Below, piece by piece: positions 25,585 through 34,775 of a stretch of 64,000 nt of DNA. Every line of letters starts with the position of its first letter. The stretch's first letter is position 1. Below the pieces are notes generated by a model. The model made no database searches, was not told the DNA's origin, and saw only the letters and a program-made list of their open reading frames with translations. The position numbers and the translations under genes were made by a program. This DNA comes from Ornithomonoglobus_A sp045532455 (GTDB lineage: Bacteria > Bacillota > Clostridia > UBA1381). The stretch spans positions 62,001-126,000 of the forward strand of contig JAZSFX010000010.1 in the NCBI GenBank assembly GCA_045532455.1, written 5' to 3'.

Positions 25585-26400
25585 ATGAAAAAAATCATAA
25601 GTATTTTAACAGTAGTATGTTTAATCGTGGCCATGCTCACAAGTTGTGGTGGCACAAGCACAGAAAATGGCGGCACAGTTTCAACAGACGGTTCAACCTC
25701 GATGGAAAAGGTAATAGGTTTCCTGAGCGAAGCATATATGGAAGAAAACGCAGATGTTAGGGTTACTTACAATCCCACAGGCTCGGGCAGTGGTATTCAG
25801 GCAGTTATGGAAGGCAGATGCGATATTGGACTATCAAGCCGTAATTTAAAAGACGAAGAAAAAACAAACCTGACAGGAACAGTAGTTGCCATTGACGGTA
25901 TTGCAGTAATTGTAAATCCACAAAATCCCGTAGCAGACCTTACAGTCGGGCAGATTGCAGCACTTTACAAGGGCGAGATTACAAATTGGAACGATGTAGG
26001 CGGAGCAGACGCACCCGTTGTACTTGTAGGCCGCGAAGCCGCCTCAGGCACAAGAGATGGCTTTGAATCCATCACAGACACAGAAGATTTGTGTAAATAT
26101 TCACAGGAGCTTACTTCAACAGGTGATGTTGTGCAGACGGTAGCATCTAATCCCAACGCAATCGGCTATGCATCACTTGCTTCTGTAAAAGATACAGTAA
26201 AGATACTTGATGTAGAGGGTGTTACACCTACAACCCAAACAATCCAGAACGGAACATACAAAGTTCAACGCAACTTCATATTCGTAACAAAGAAAAACGC
26301 AGAGCTTTCCGAAACTGCAAAAGCATTCTTCGACTTTGCAACCTCAGGTAAAGCAGATGATTTGATTGTAAAAGCAGGGGCAGTACCCGCAGCAAGATAA
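25585..26400 (+). CDS. pstS: Phosphate-binding lipoprotein PstS
   Basis: 271 aa. Lipobox MLTSC after a short signal peptide, a Gly/Thr linker, then the phosphate-binding domain: VSTDGSTSMEKVIGFLSEAY, TYNPTGSGSGIQAV, DIGLSSRNLKDEE, LVGREAASGTRDGFE. The Ser/Thr/Asp/Arg-lined pocket binds inorganic phosphate. Start at 25585 set by AGGAGAG and the signal peptide. Followed at once by structured element B. Confidence 0.95.
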   Translation: MKKIISILTVVCLIVAMLTSCGGTSTENGGTVSTDGSTSMEKVIGFLSEAYMEENADVRVTYNPTGSGSGIQAVMEGRCDIGLSSRNLKDEEKTNLTGTVVAIDGIAVIVNPQNPVADLTVGQIAALYKGEITNWNDVGGADAPVVLVGREAASGTRDGFESITDTEDLCKYSQELTSTGDVVQTVASNPNAIGYASLASVKDTVKILDVEGVTPTTQTIQNGTYKVQRNFIFVTKKNAELSETAKAFFDFATSGKADDLIVKAGAVPAAR

Positions 26401-26402
26401 GG

Positions 26403-26512
26403 TTTAGGCTGAATAAATTTCCGCATCTCATCGCTTTTTGTATGGGGCAGTACACTCGTACAGCACCGCATACTGCAAAGCAACAATCTGCGAAAATTTC
26501 TTTCAGCCTAAA
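26403..26512 (+). ncRNA. Structured intercistronic element, copy B (pstS-pstC)
   Basis: Begins 2 nt after the pstS stop. Outer stem TTTAGGCTGAA / TTCAGCCTAAA (11 perfect pairs), AAATTT / AAATTT and CGCA / TGCG, conserved strands CATCTCA and AACAATCTG, stem GCTTT / AAAGC, stem GTATG / CATAC, tip GGCAGTACACTCGTACAGC. The tip and internal loop match copies A and D, but the stems differ in sequence and keep pairing. Likely affects pstS versus pstCAB expression. Confidence 0.65.
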
Positions 26513-26540
26513 GTCATATATAAAATGAAAGGACTAAACA

Positions 26541-27407
26541 ATGAAAAAGGCAGCAAACATAATTGAAAAATCAATGAATATGATATTTACTTTTTGCGGG
26601 TTTTTAGCAGTTGCTTTTGTAATTCTCATTACCGGATTTCTGTGCGTCTCAGGCATGCCTGCCATTAACAAAATCGGAATATGCGACTTTTTATTCGGAA
26701 CGGAGTGGGCATCTACTGCCTCAACTCCGTCTTATGGCATTTTACCTTTTATTCTCACATCGGTGTATGGAACACTCGGTGCAATAATAATCGGTGTACC
26801 AATAGGTCTTATGTGTGCAATATTCGTTGCGAAAATGGCAAAAACATCAATAGCAAAAGCAGTTCGTACAAGTGTTGACTTACTTTCGGGAATACCGTCG
26901 GTTGTTTACGGTCTTGTGGGTATGATAATAATTGTACCGTTTGTGCGTGAAGTATTTAATCTACCCGACGGTGCAAATTTATTCTCGGCAATTATCGTTT
27001 TGACGGTTATGATATTACCGTCAGTAATATCGGTTTCGGAAACTGCAATAAGAGCTGTACCAAAAGAATATGAGGAGGCATCACTTGCACTCGGTGCAAC
27101 CAAAACCGAAACGGTTTTTAGGGTAATTGTACCTGCGGCAAAAAGCGGAATACTTACATCTGTTGTACTTGGTATCGGCAGAAGTATCGGCGAAGCAATG
27201 GCGGTTATGATGGTATCGGGTAATGTTGCAAATATGCCCTCTCTTTTTAAGAGTGTGCGTTTTCTTACAACTGCAGTTGCAAGCGAAATGTCATACTCCT
27301 CGGGACTTCAGCGAGAAGCACTTTTCTCTATCGCGTTGGTGCTGTTCGTATTTATTTTGATAATTAACTTAGTATTAAATCTGATAGTAAAAAAAGATAA
27401 GGAGTGA
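26541..27407 (+). CDS. pstC: Phosphate ABC transporter permease PstC
   Basis: 288 aa, six membrane segments. The cytoplasmic EAA-like loop is PKEYEEASLALGATKTETVFRVIVPAAKSGI, and SGIPSVVYGLVGMI is typical of Pst permeases. Pairs with PstA. AAAGGAC ribosome site. Separated from pstS by structured element B; followed by pstA after 4 nt. Confidence 0.95.
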   Translation: MKKAANIIEKSMNMIFTFCGFLAVAFVILITGFLCVSGMPAINKIGICDFLFGTEWASTASTPSYGILPFILTSVYGTLGAIIIGVPIGLMCAIFVAKMAKTSIAKAVRTSVDLLSGIPSVVYGLVGMIIIVPFVREVFNLPDGANLFSAIIVLTVMILPSVISVSETAIRAVPKEYEEASLALGATKTETVFRVIVPAAKSGILTSVVLGIGRSIGEAMAVMMVSGNVANMPSLFKSVRFLTTAVASEMSYSSGLQREALFSIALVLFVFILIINLVLNLIVKKDKE

Positions 27408-27411
27408 GAAT

Positions 27412-28275
27412 ATGCAAGACAAAATATCTGCAAACAGAAAAATCAAATGCGCAGTATTAAATACTTTAATGTATTTATCGGCAGGAATTATATTCCTTAT
27501 TCTTCTTGGACTTATAGGATATATTATGTACAGAGGTCTGCCGCATATTTCACTTGAATTTCTCACATCAAAGCCAAGCCTTATCCGCGAAACTGTGGGT
27601 ATACTTCCAAACATTTTGAACACCGTATATATTATTTTGATAACCCTTGTTATTGTACTTCCTCTCGGTGTCGGTGCGGCCATATACCTAAACGAATATG
27701 CCCATAACAAAAAGGTTGTCCGCATAATTGAGCTTGCAACCGAAACACTTTCGGGTATTCCGTCAATTATCTACGGTCTTGTGGGTATGCTGATATTTGT
27801 TCAGTTCTTTTCGCTCGGCACATCACTTTTAGCAGGAAGTCTCACACTTGTTATTATGACTCTTCCTACGGTAATAAGAACAACACAGGAGAGTTTAAAG
27901 ACCGTTCCTAATGGCTATCGCGAAGGCTCACTTGCATTAGGCAGCGGAAAATGGTATATGATACGCACAGTTGTATTACCGTCTGCTATTGATGGAATTG
28001 TAACAGGGTGTATCTTGTCCATCGGAAGAATTGTAGGCGAAAGTGCGGCACTATTGTTTACAGCAGGTATGGCAAACGAAGTTCTTGGTCTTGTAGATGC
28101 TCTTAAACCAGGCAATGCAGGCTCATCGCTTACTGTAGCACTTTATATGTATGCAAAAGAGAGGGGCGAATTTGAAATAGCCTTTGCAATTGCGGCAATA
28201 TTACTTGTATTAACTTTTGTAATAAATATCAGTGCCAAGCTGACTGCAACAACGCTAAAGAAAGGAGCAAGATAA
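27412..28275 (+). CDS. pstA: Phosphate ABC transporter permease PstA
   Basis: 287 aa with six membrane segments, ETLSGIPSIIYGLVGML and the EAA-like loop PNGYREGSLALGSGKWYMIRTVVLPSAIDGI. Its last base is the first base of the pstB start (one-base overlap), so the two are coupled. Confidence 0.95.
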   Translation: MQDKISANRKIKCAVLNTLMYLSAGIIFLILLGLIGYIMYRGLPHISLEFLTSKPSLIRETVGILPNILNTVYIILITLVIVLPLGVGAAIYLNEYAHNKKVVRIIELATETLSGIPSIIYGLVGMLIFVQFFSLGTSLLAGSLTLVIMTLPTVIRTTQESLKTVPNGYREGSLALGSGKWYMIRTVVLPSAIDGIVTGCILSIGRIVGESAALLFTAGMANEVLGLVDALKPGNAGSSLTVALYMYAKERGEFEIAFAIAAILLVLTFVINISAKLTATTLKKGAR

Positions 28276-29024
28276 TGGGGATAATTACAACAAAAAATCT
28301 TAATTTGTGGTACACTACAAATCACGCATTAAAGAATATTAACATAGAACTTCCCGAAAGACAGATTACTGCGTTAATCGGACCTTCGGGGTGCGGTAAA
28401 TCAACATTTCTAAAAAGCCTTAACCGTATGAACGATTTGGTTGAGGGTTGCAGAATTGAGGGGTTAATCTCTCTTGATGGAGTTGACATCTACAAAGATA
28501 TGGATGTCAATATTTTAAGAAAAAAGGTGGGTATGGTTTTTCAAAAGCCTAATCCATTCCCTATGAGTATTTACGACAACATCGCATACGGTCCGCGTAT
28601 TCACGGTATTAAATCAAAGGTACAGCTTGATGAAATTGTTGAGCACTCGCTCTGTCAGGCTGCTATCTGGGATGAATGTAAAGACCGTCTTAAAAAGAGT
28701 GCTCTTGGCATGAGTGGCGGTCAGCAGCAAAGACTTTGTATTGCACGAGCGTTGGCAGTTGAACCCGATATACTTTTGATGGACGAGCCAACGTCTGCTC
28801 TTGACCCTATTTCTACCTCAAAAATCGAAGATTTGGCGGTAGAGCTTAAAGAAAAATATACAATCGTTATGGTTACACACAATATGCAGCAGGCGGCACG
28901 AGTTGCAGACAAAACTGCGTTTTTCTTACTTGGTGAAGTCATAGAGTTTGACGAAACTGAAAAAATGTTCTCAACACCAAGGGATAAGAGGACAGAAGAT
29001 TATATTACAGGGAGGTTTGGGTAA
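28275..29024 (+). CDS. pstB: Phosphate ABC transporter ATP-binding protein PstB
   Basis: 249 aa. Walker A GPSGCGKST, Q-loop VFQKPNPFPMSIYDNIAYG (typical PstB), signature MSGGQQQRLCIARAL, Walker B ILLMDEPTSALDPIST, switch VTHNMQQAARVAD. Energises PstC/PstA uptake. One-base overlaps with both pstA and phoU. Confidence 0.97.
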   Translation: MGIITTKNLNLWYTTNHALKNINIELPERQITALIGPSGCGKSTFLKSLNRMNDLVEGCRIEGLISLDGVDIYKDMDVNILRKKVGMVFQKPNPFPMSIYDNIAYGPRIHGIKSKVQLDEIVEHSLCQAAIWDECKDRLKKSALGMSGGQQQRLCIARALAVEPDILLMDEPTSALDPISTSKIEDLAVELKEKYTIVMVTHNMQQAARVADKTAFFLLGEVIEFDETEKMFSTPRDKRTEDYITGRFG

Positions 29025-29674
29025 TGAGAAATCGTTTTGACGAACAATTAAACACTTTAAATAATGAGCTTATTACAATGGGCGCACTCTGCGAAGACGC
29101 TATTTCGTGTGCTGTAAAGTTACTTATAGATAACGATGTGAAAATGAAAGAAAATGTTCTTGACTCAGACAAGCAAATAGACCAAAAGGAAAGAGATATT
29201 GAAGCTCTTTGTATGAAGCTCCTTATGCAACAACAACCCGTTGCAAGTGATTTAAGAACAATATCCTCTGCACTTAAAATGATTTCCGATATGGAGCGTA
29301 TCGGCGACCAGGCGTCAGATATTTCAGAAATTGCAGAATACGCCTACGGTAGCGGTATGGAAAGCGAAACACATATTGCAGATATGGCAAGAGCCACAAT
29401 CGGAATGGTAACAGACAGTATTGATTCTTTTGTAAAAAAGGATATTCAATTAGCTTATACAGTAATTGAACACGATAATATTGTTGATGATTTATTCGAT
29501 AAGGTAAAGGGTGAGCTTATAAGTGCTATTGAAAATAAGGTGGCAAATGCAGAAGCCCTCATTGACCTTTTAATGATTGCAAAATACCTTGAGCGTATTG
29601 GCGACCACGCAGAAAATATCGCTGAATGGGTTATATACTCCATTACAGGAAAACACGCACAATACAGCCAATAA
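29024..29674 (+). CDS. phoU: Phosphate signalling protein PhoU
   Basis: 216 aa, two repeated three-helix bundles. Metal-binding repeats EKDIEA-like and MERIGDQASDISEIAEY / LERIGDHAENIAEWV are clear. Links transporter activity to PhoR, keeping it in the phosphatase state when phosphate is plentiful. The 3' end of the gene (from 29660) is already part of structured element C. Confidence 0.95.
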   Translation: MRNRFDEQLNTLNNELITMGALCEDAISCAVKLLIDNDVKMKENVLDSDKQIDQKERDIEALCMKLLMQQQPVASDLRTISSALKMISDMERIGDQASDISEIAEYAYGSGMESETHIADMARATIGMVTDSIDSFVKKDIQLAYTVIEHDNIVDDLFDKVKGELISAIENKVANAEALIDLLMIAKYLERIGDHAENIAEWVIYSITGKHAQYSQ

Positions 29675-29770
29675 ACACGCACATCTCACTATTATTCGCA
29701 GCTCGAAGTACACAAAGTACGACTTCACCGCTCATAACAGTAATCTGTACGTTTTTCTGCGGCTGTATTG
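29660..29770 (+). ncRNA. Structured intercistronic element, copy C (phoU-phoP)
   Basis: Outer stem CAATACAGCC / GGCTGTATTG (10 perfect pairs) starts 15 nt before the end of phoU. Inside: ACG / CGT, conserved strands CATCTCA and AATCTG, stem CTATTAT / ATAACAG with one mismatch, stem GAAGT / ACTTC and tip GTAC-acaaa-GTAC. More diverged than A, B and D, but the same order of parts, orientation and location. The phoP promoter lies just downstream. Confidence 0.5.
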
Positions 29771-29808
29771 AGCTTTTCATATTAAAAGGACAAAATGCAG
29801 TCAATTTA

Positions 29809-29837
29809 TTGAAAAAACTCACATTATATGATAAAAT
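29809..29837 (+). promoter_or_regulatory. Internal promoter before phoP
   Basis: TTGAAA (29809-29814), 17 bp, TAAAAT (29832-29837), 34 bp before the phoP start. Would give basal phoPR expression independent of the PhoP box at pstS. Confidence 0.7.
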
Positions 29838-29870
29838 AAACTCATAAATCATTTTTCGGAGGTGGAAGAT

Positions 29871-30548
29871 TTGATTTATTTTGTAGAAGATGATACCAAT
29901 ATCCGTAAGCTTGTATGCTACGCTCTTGAAAAAGAGGGACATAAAGTAAAAGGCTTTACAATGCCAAGTGAATTCTGGCAAGAAATAAAAAACGAAAAGC
30001 CAAGTCTTTGTCTGCTTGATATAATGCTTCCCGAAGAAGACGGACTTTCAATTTTGGGTAAGCTGCAGGCGGATAATAATTATAAAAACATTCCCGTTAT
30101 TATGATTAGCGCAAAAGGCAGTGAGTTTGATAAGGTTACGGGGCTGGATATGGGAGCAGATGATTACATTGCAAAACCGTTTGGTATGACAGAGCTTGTT
30201 TCCCGTGTTCGTGCAGTATTAAGACGGTACGGGAAAACCAATAAATCCAAAGAATACAAAATCGGCGATTTGTATGTAAATCCCGAAAAGCATATTATAG
30301 AGGTCTGCGGCAAAGAAATTACACTTTCCTTTAAGGAATATTCGCTTTTGATGGTGCTTTTGGAAGCAGAGGGAAATGTTGTTTCGAGAGATACCTTGCT
30401 CACACGTGTGTGGGGAGAGTTTTATGACGAATCAAGAACTCTTGATGTTCATATAAGAAAGCTCCGTGTAAAGCTCGAAACTGCAGGCGACCTTATCGCA
30501 ACAGTTAAAAATATAGGTTATAAGCTTGGAGGAACTGATAATGTTTAA
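29871..30548 (+). CDS. phoP: PhoP response regulator (PhoB/OmpR family)
   Basis: 225 aa. Receiver with FVEDDTNIRK, phospho-Asp in SLCLLDIMLPEEDGLS, MISAKGSEFDKV and DYIAKPFGMTELVSRV; winged helix with LSFKEYSLLMVLLEAEGNVVSRDTLL and RTLDVHIRKLRVKLE. I prefer the TTG at 29871 because GGAGG sits 8 nt upstream; a GTG at 29862 lies inside that site. Overlaps phoR by 8 nt. Binds the repeats upstream of pstS by inference. Confidence 0.92.
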   Translation: MIYFVEDDTNIRKLVCYALEKEGHKVKGFTMPSEFWQEIKNEKPSLCLLDIMLPEEDGLSILGKLQADNNYKNIPVIMISAKGSEFDKVTGLDMGADDYIAKPFGMTELVSRVRAVLRRYGKTNKSKEYKIGDLYVNPEKHIIEVCGKEITLSFKEYSLLMVLLEAEGNVVSRDTLLTRVWGEFYDESRTLDVHIRKLRVKLETAGDLIATVKNIGYKLGGTDNV

Positions 30549-32193
30549 TAAAATATTCCGTTCAAACTTTATTACCTCAATGGTTATTTTACTTATGAGC
30601 TTTTGCCTGATTTTTGGAGTGCTTTTTGATTATTTTGAGGCACAGATATTTACAGAACTCAGTAGCGAAGCGGATTACATATCCTATGCAATAAAAAACG
30701 AGGGTATCTCTTATATTAATAACTTTGATAATAACAATAAGAGAATAACTTTAGTATCGTCAGACGGAACAGTTTTGGCAGATACACAAGCCAATACTAA
30801 AGATTTAGATAATCACGCAAACCGTAAGGAAATTAAAGATGCAATAAAAAACGGCAGCGGTACAAGCTCAAGATACTCAGATACCTTAATGCAAAAAACA
30901 TTGTATTATGCCCATAAACTTGATGATGGCACTATTCTTCGTGTATCAACCACGCAAAACTCCGTTATTGTAATACTGCTTGGACTCTTGCAGCCGCTTA
31001 TTATTATAGTTATACTTGCACTTGCTATTTCTCTTTTCTTATCACACAGAGTTTCAAAATCAATCATTAAGCCCATCAATGCACTTGATTTGGAGAATCC
31101 GTCAAAAAACGAAACTTATGAGGAATTAACACCACTTCTTAAAAAACTGTCGGCACAGAAGAAAACCATTGACAGACAGATAAAAGAAGCCGAACAAAAA
31201 CAGGAAGAATTTAAGTTGATTACCGAAAATATGAGTGAGGGACTTTTGGTAATTGATAGGGATAGCAATGTGCTTTCTTACAATCAGGCGGCAGTTCGTT
31301 TGCTTGAAATTACAGATGTAAGAGAAAGCAGTGTGCTTACCCTTAATCGAAGTAAAGGTTTTAGAAATGTAGTTGAAAAGGCACTTTCGGGCGAAAGAGC
31401 CGAGAGCGATATTTCTCACAATGAAAATACATATAACTTAATTGCAAATCCTGTTTACGAAAACAAAAAAATCATCGGTGCAGTTATTGTTATAATTGAC
31501 ATTACCGAAAGCGCCAAGCGCGAGCAGTTAAGACGAGAATTTACATCAAATGTATCGCACGAGCTTAAAACCCCGCTTACATCTATTTCAGGCTTTGCTG
31601 AAATGATGAAATCGGGCGGAACATCGGAAGAAACAGTTGTTGACTTTTCTACTTCGATTTATGATGAAGCACAAAGGCTTATTACACTTGTCAGCGACAT
31701 TATGAAAATATCCGAGCTTGATGAGGGTACACACTACTTAGAAAAAGAACAAGTTGACATATGCGAGCTTTCAAAAGACATTATTAAAAGACTTACGCCC
31801 GTTGCAAGCAAGCAAAATATTACGCTAAATGTCATTGGCGATACTGCTTATGTACACGGGACAAAGAAAATACTTGACGAAATGATTTACAATCTTTGCG
31901 ACAATGCCATTAAGTACAACAAAGAAAAAGGCATAGTTGATGTGATTATAAACATCACCGACAGTAAAATTAATCTGACTGTGAGAGATACGGGAATTGG
32001 CATTCCGCAGGGAGAACAAAGCAGAGTTTTTGAAAGATTTTACCGTGTTGATAAAAGCCATTCAAAGCTTGTGGGCGGCACAGGTCTTGGTCTTGCTATT
32101 GTAAAACACGCAGCCGCATATCACGATGCGCAAATTTTTCTTGAAAGTACAGAGGAAAATGGTACGAGCGTAACAATAAGTTTTAATAAATAA
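30541..32193 (+). CDS. phoR: PhoR sensor histidine kinase
   Basis: 550 aa. N-terminal membrane segment, a short extracellular region (about 30-145), a second membrane segment (SVIVILLGLLQPLIIIVILA), HAMP-like linker, PAS domain (ITENMSEGLLVIDRDSNVLSYNQAAVRLLE), HisKA with TSNVSHELKTPLTSISGF, and HATPase_c with LCDNAIKYN, DTGIGI, GGTGLGLAIVKH. The layout and position after phoU-phoP identify it as the phosphate-starvation kinase. GGAGGA site 7 nt before ATG 30541. Confidence 0.92.
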   Translation: MFNKIFRSNFITSMVILLMSFCLIFGVLFDYFEAQIFTELSSEADYISYAIKNEGISYINNFDNNNKRITLVSSDGTVLADTQANTKDLDNHANRKEIKDAIKNGSGTSSRYSDTLMQKTLYYAHKLDDGTILRVSTTQNSVIVILLGLLQPLIIIVILALAISLFLSHRVSKSIIKPINALDLENPSKNETYEELTPLLKKLSAQKKTIDRQIKEAEQKQEEFKLITENMSEGLLVIDRDSNVLSYNQAAVRLLEITDVRESSVLTLNRSKGFRNVVEKALSGERAESDISHNENTYNLIANPVYENKKIIGAVIVIIDITESAKREQLRREFTSNVSHELKTPLTSISGFAEMMKSGGTSEETVVDFSTSIYDEAQRLITLVSDIMKISELDEGTHYLEKEQVDICELSKDIIKRLTPVASKQNITLNVIGDTAYVHGTKKILDEMIYNLCDNAIKYNKEKGIVDVIINITDSKINLTVRDTGIGIPQGEQSRVFERFYRVDKSHSKLVGGTGLGLAIVKHAAAYHDAQIFLESTEENGTSVTISFNK

Positions 32194-32206
32194 AACAACA
32201 TAAATT

Positions 32207-32247
32207 AAGGGAATTTAAGCCGAAAAACGAGCTTAAATTCCCTTTTT
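32207..32247. terminator. Bidirectional terminator between phoR and xseA
   Basis: AAGGGAATTTAAGC / GCTTAAATTCCCTT with a 10-nt loop and A/T-rich flanks; lies between convergent genes and serves both. Confidence 0.88.
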
Positions 32248-32254
32248 AAATTAA

Positions 32255-33433
32255 TTATTTTGCAAGACATTCTACTTCTCCGTCTTTTAACCTTAATGTG
32301 AATTCATCACCGCTTGCAAGGTCATCCCTTGTGCGTACCACATTGCCCTTTGGTGTAAGCGCTATGGCATACCCGCGCGAAAGTGTCTGCAGGGGACTTA
32401 ACACATCAAGCTTTGATGCGCTCTCGCCGAGCATTCTCTTGCCTTCGGAAAGCTTAAGCATAAGCTTGTTTTCCATATGCTTTACTAAATTATCTATTCT
32501 CTGGTAGTTCTCCTCAATTATCTCTGTCGGTTTTTTTATCCGCAGAGAATCAAGGCGAACCTTGTTATTTTCTATCCTTTTTAGTGTTGCATTAAGTGCG
32601 CGTGTTCTGTAATTTTCAGTTGCGGCACTAAGCTCAAGAGTTGACGGTACCGCAATTTCTGCTGCCGCAGACGGTGTGGGTGCTCTTAAATCCGAAACAA
32701 AGTCTGCAATAGTGAAGTCGGTTTCGTGTCCTACTGCACTGATTATAGGAATTTTTGATGCAAATATTGCACGTGCAACATTTTCTTCGTTGTAAGCCCA
32801 CAAGTCCTCAATGCTTCCGCCGCCACGTCCTACAATTAATGTATCTACCTTTTCGTGATTATTAAAATACTCGATGGCATCAACTATGCTTTGTGATGCC
32901 CCCGTGCCTTGTACCTGTGTGGGATAGATTATAATTTCGGCAAGCGGATAGCGTCTTGTTATTACATTTATTATATCTCTTACCGCCGCACCTGTGGTAG
33001 CAGTTGAAACACCTATTTTTTGCGGAAACTTAGGAATCGGCTTTTTGTGTCCCTCATCAAACAGACCCTCCTCACCAAGCTTTGCCTTTAATTGTTCGTA
33101 TGCCACATACAACTCACCGACACCGTCGGGTATCATTTCTTCTATATACAACTGATACGCGCCGCTCGGCTCATATACACCCACTCTGCCGCGCGCTATA
33201 ACCTTCATACCGTCTGATGGCATAAAAGAAAGCTTTGACGCAGCGCCACGGAACATAACCGCCTTTAATACACCGCCCTCATCCTTGAGAGTAGTGTAGA
33301 TGTGTCCCGAATAATGCGGTTTGAAGTTTGACAGTTCACCCTTAACCCATACGTTATTCAGGATAACATTTTTATCTAAAATCGCTTTTATATACCCGTT
33401 TATTTGTGAAACGGTGGCTGTTCTTGGTTCCAT
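32255..33433 (-). CDS. xseA: Exodeoxyribonuclease VII large subunit
   Basis: 392 aa. N-terminal OB domain (ATVSQINGYIKAILDKNVILNNVWVKGELSN) followed by the catalytic domain with IGVSTATTGAAVRDIINVITRRYP, LIVGRGGGSIEDLWAYNEE and ISAVGHETDFTIADFVSDLRAPTPSAAAEIA. Partner of XseB. ATG at 33433 has GGAGA 5 nt upstream; a second in-frame ATG at 33445 lacks a site. Overlaps the TsaD-like gene by 34 nt. Confidence 0.94.
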   Translation of the reverse strand: MEPRTATVSQINGYIKAILDKNVILNNVWVKGELSNFKPHYSGHIYTTLKDEGGVLKAVMFRGAASKLSFMPSDGMKVIARGRVGVYEPSGAYQLYIEEMIPDGVGELYVAYEQLKAKLGEEGLFDEGHKKPIPKFPQKIGVSTATTGAAVRDIINVITRRYPLAEIIIYPTQVQGTGASQSIVDAIEYFNNHEKVDTLIVGRGGGSIEDLWAYNEENVARAIFASKIPIISAVGHETDFTIADFVSDLRAPTPSAAAEIAVPSTLELSAATENYRTRALNATLKRIENNKVRLDSLRIKKPTEIIEENYQRIDNLVKHMENKLMLKLSEGKRMLGESASKLDVLSPLQTLSRGYAIALTPKGNVVRTRDDLASGDEFTLRLKDGEVECLAK

Positions 33434-34350
33434 ATATTTCTCCATTTCAATCGTGATAGCTCGGCAATACCAACCGCATTGTCCGATGACAGCTCACTTG
33501 TTGCAAAGTATAGCTTTGCATTTACGTTCTTTTCAAGCTCGGTACGAAGTAACTCGTTTGACGCCACTCCACCGACTATAAGTATTTTATTTATATCCGT
33601 TTTTTTAACTGCACTATTCAGTGCCCCGATGAGTGTTTTTGCAATGTTTTTTATAGTTGAAAATGCAATGTCCTCGTTAGCGTATTTTCCTATATACGTT
33701 GCCATTTTGGTTTCTACGCCCGAAAAGCTCATATATGTATCCTTGAGAGATATGGGCATTTTAATTTCATTTTGAGCACTCTTTGCAAGTGCCTCGATAT
33801 GCTTTCCGCACGGAAATTGCAAGCCTAACTTCACACCTACGCGGTCTATGTACTGACCTGCACTTATATCCGTAGTACCTCCTATAATATCATGAGAAAA
33901 ACCGTTATTTACTGTGGTTTTAAGAATTTCTGTAGTACCGCCCGATAAGTGTACCGACAAAAAATCACCATCCAAGAGTTCGTAGGCATTTGCGGAATAT
34001 ATTCCTGCCATAACGTGTCCGTCCTGATGCGAAAATTCATACACACTTACACCCAAAGCCTTTGCAACACCTCTGCCAAACGCCTCGCCCACCAAAAATA
34101 CGGGCATATATGAACCATCTGCATTTCTTGGTCTGGTGCTTATTCCCACAGCTCCCACCTCGCCTCCAAGGTTAAGCTCATCAAAAAGAGCGGCTATGTT
34201 TTTTGTGTGTAAAAAAACCCCGTCAGATTGGCGAATTCCTCGCTCGCCTTCTTTGACGGGGAGAATTTGACGAATATTTTTATAACCATTTTCGTCTACT
34301 GCACCAACTGACGTGGTGTAGTTTGAAGTGTCAAAGCCCAAAAAAATCAT
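33400..34350 (-). CDS. TsaD/Kae1-like ASKHA protein (M22 family paralogue)
   Basis: 316 aa, similar to but shorter and more divergent than TsaD, which makes the t6A37 base of tRNA. Begins MIFLGFDTSNYTTSVGAVDE, has the metal motif as HQDGHVMAG (TsaD normally HMEGH), LSVHLSGGTTEIL, CGKHIEALAK and IVGGVASNELLRTELEK with DNAVGIAE. In several Clostridia such a gene sits between nusB and xseA in addition to the true tsaD elsewhere, so I do not assign the symbol. It overlaps both neighbours by 4 and 34 nt. Confidence 0.75.
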   Translation of the reverse strand: MIFLGFDTSNYTTSVGAVDENGYKNIRQILPVKEGERGIRQSDGVFLHTKNIAALFDELNLGGEVGAVGISTRPRNADGSYMPVFLVGEAFGRGVAKALGVSVYEFSHQDGHVMAGIYSANAYELLDGDFLSVHLSGGTTEILKTTVNNGFSHDIIGGTTDISAGQYIDRVGVKLGLQFPCGKHIEALAKSAQNEIKMPISLKDTYMSFSGVETKMATYIGKYANEDIAFSTIKNIAKTLIGALNSAVKKTDINKILIVGGVASNELLRTELEKNVNAKLYFATSELSSDNAVGIAELSRLKWRNIWNQEQPPFHK

Positions 34351-34757
34351 AATTCCTTTGCAACCGATGCCAATATTCCGTTTACGAATTTGCCTTCTTC
34401 TTCGTCGCCATACGTTTTTGCAATTTCCACTGCTTCGTTTATGGCAACACTTACGGGGACATCTTCGACATATTTCATCTCAAAGATTGCAAGTCTTAGA
34501 ATTGAGTGTGCAACCTTTGGTATACGTTTTAAGGTCCAATTACTTTTTAAGAATTTTTCTATATCCGCGTCAAGCTCATCTGTCTTTTCGTTTACACCTT
34601 TAACAACCGCACTTATATATCCAAGATTATCCTCACACTCAGGCTTTTCTTCCAAAAGCAGATAAATCATTTCGTTTATTTCATCACTATGCTGATTCAG
34701 TTGAAATACAAGCGTAAAAGCATCTTTTCTTGCTTCGCTTCTTGATTGTTTCTTCAT
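34347..34757 (-). CDS. nusB: Transcription antitermination factor NusB
   Basis: 136 aa all-helical RNA-binding protein of the rRNA antitermination complex. Typical features: SRSEARKDAFTLVFQL at the N-terminus (Arg-rich, boxA binding), and LKRIPKVAHSILRLAIFEMKYVEDVPVSVAINEAVEIAKTYGDEEEGKFVNGILASV. 4-nt overlap with the TsaD-like gene; 18 nt after galE. Confidence 0.94.
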   Translation of the reverse strand: MKKQSRSEARKDAFTLVFQLNQHSDEINEMIYLLLEEKPECEDNLGYISAVVKGVNEKTDELDADIEKFLKSNWTLKRIPKVAHSILRLAIFEMKYVEDVPVSVAINEAVEIAKTYGDEEEGKFVNGILASVAKEL

Positions 34758-34775
34758 TTATTTTACCTCGTTTAA

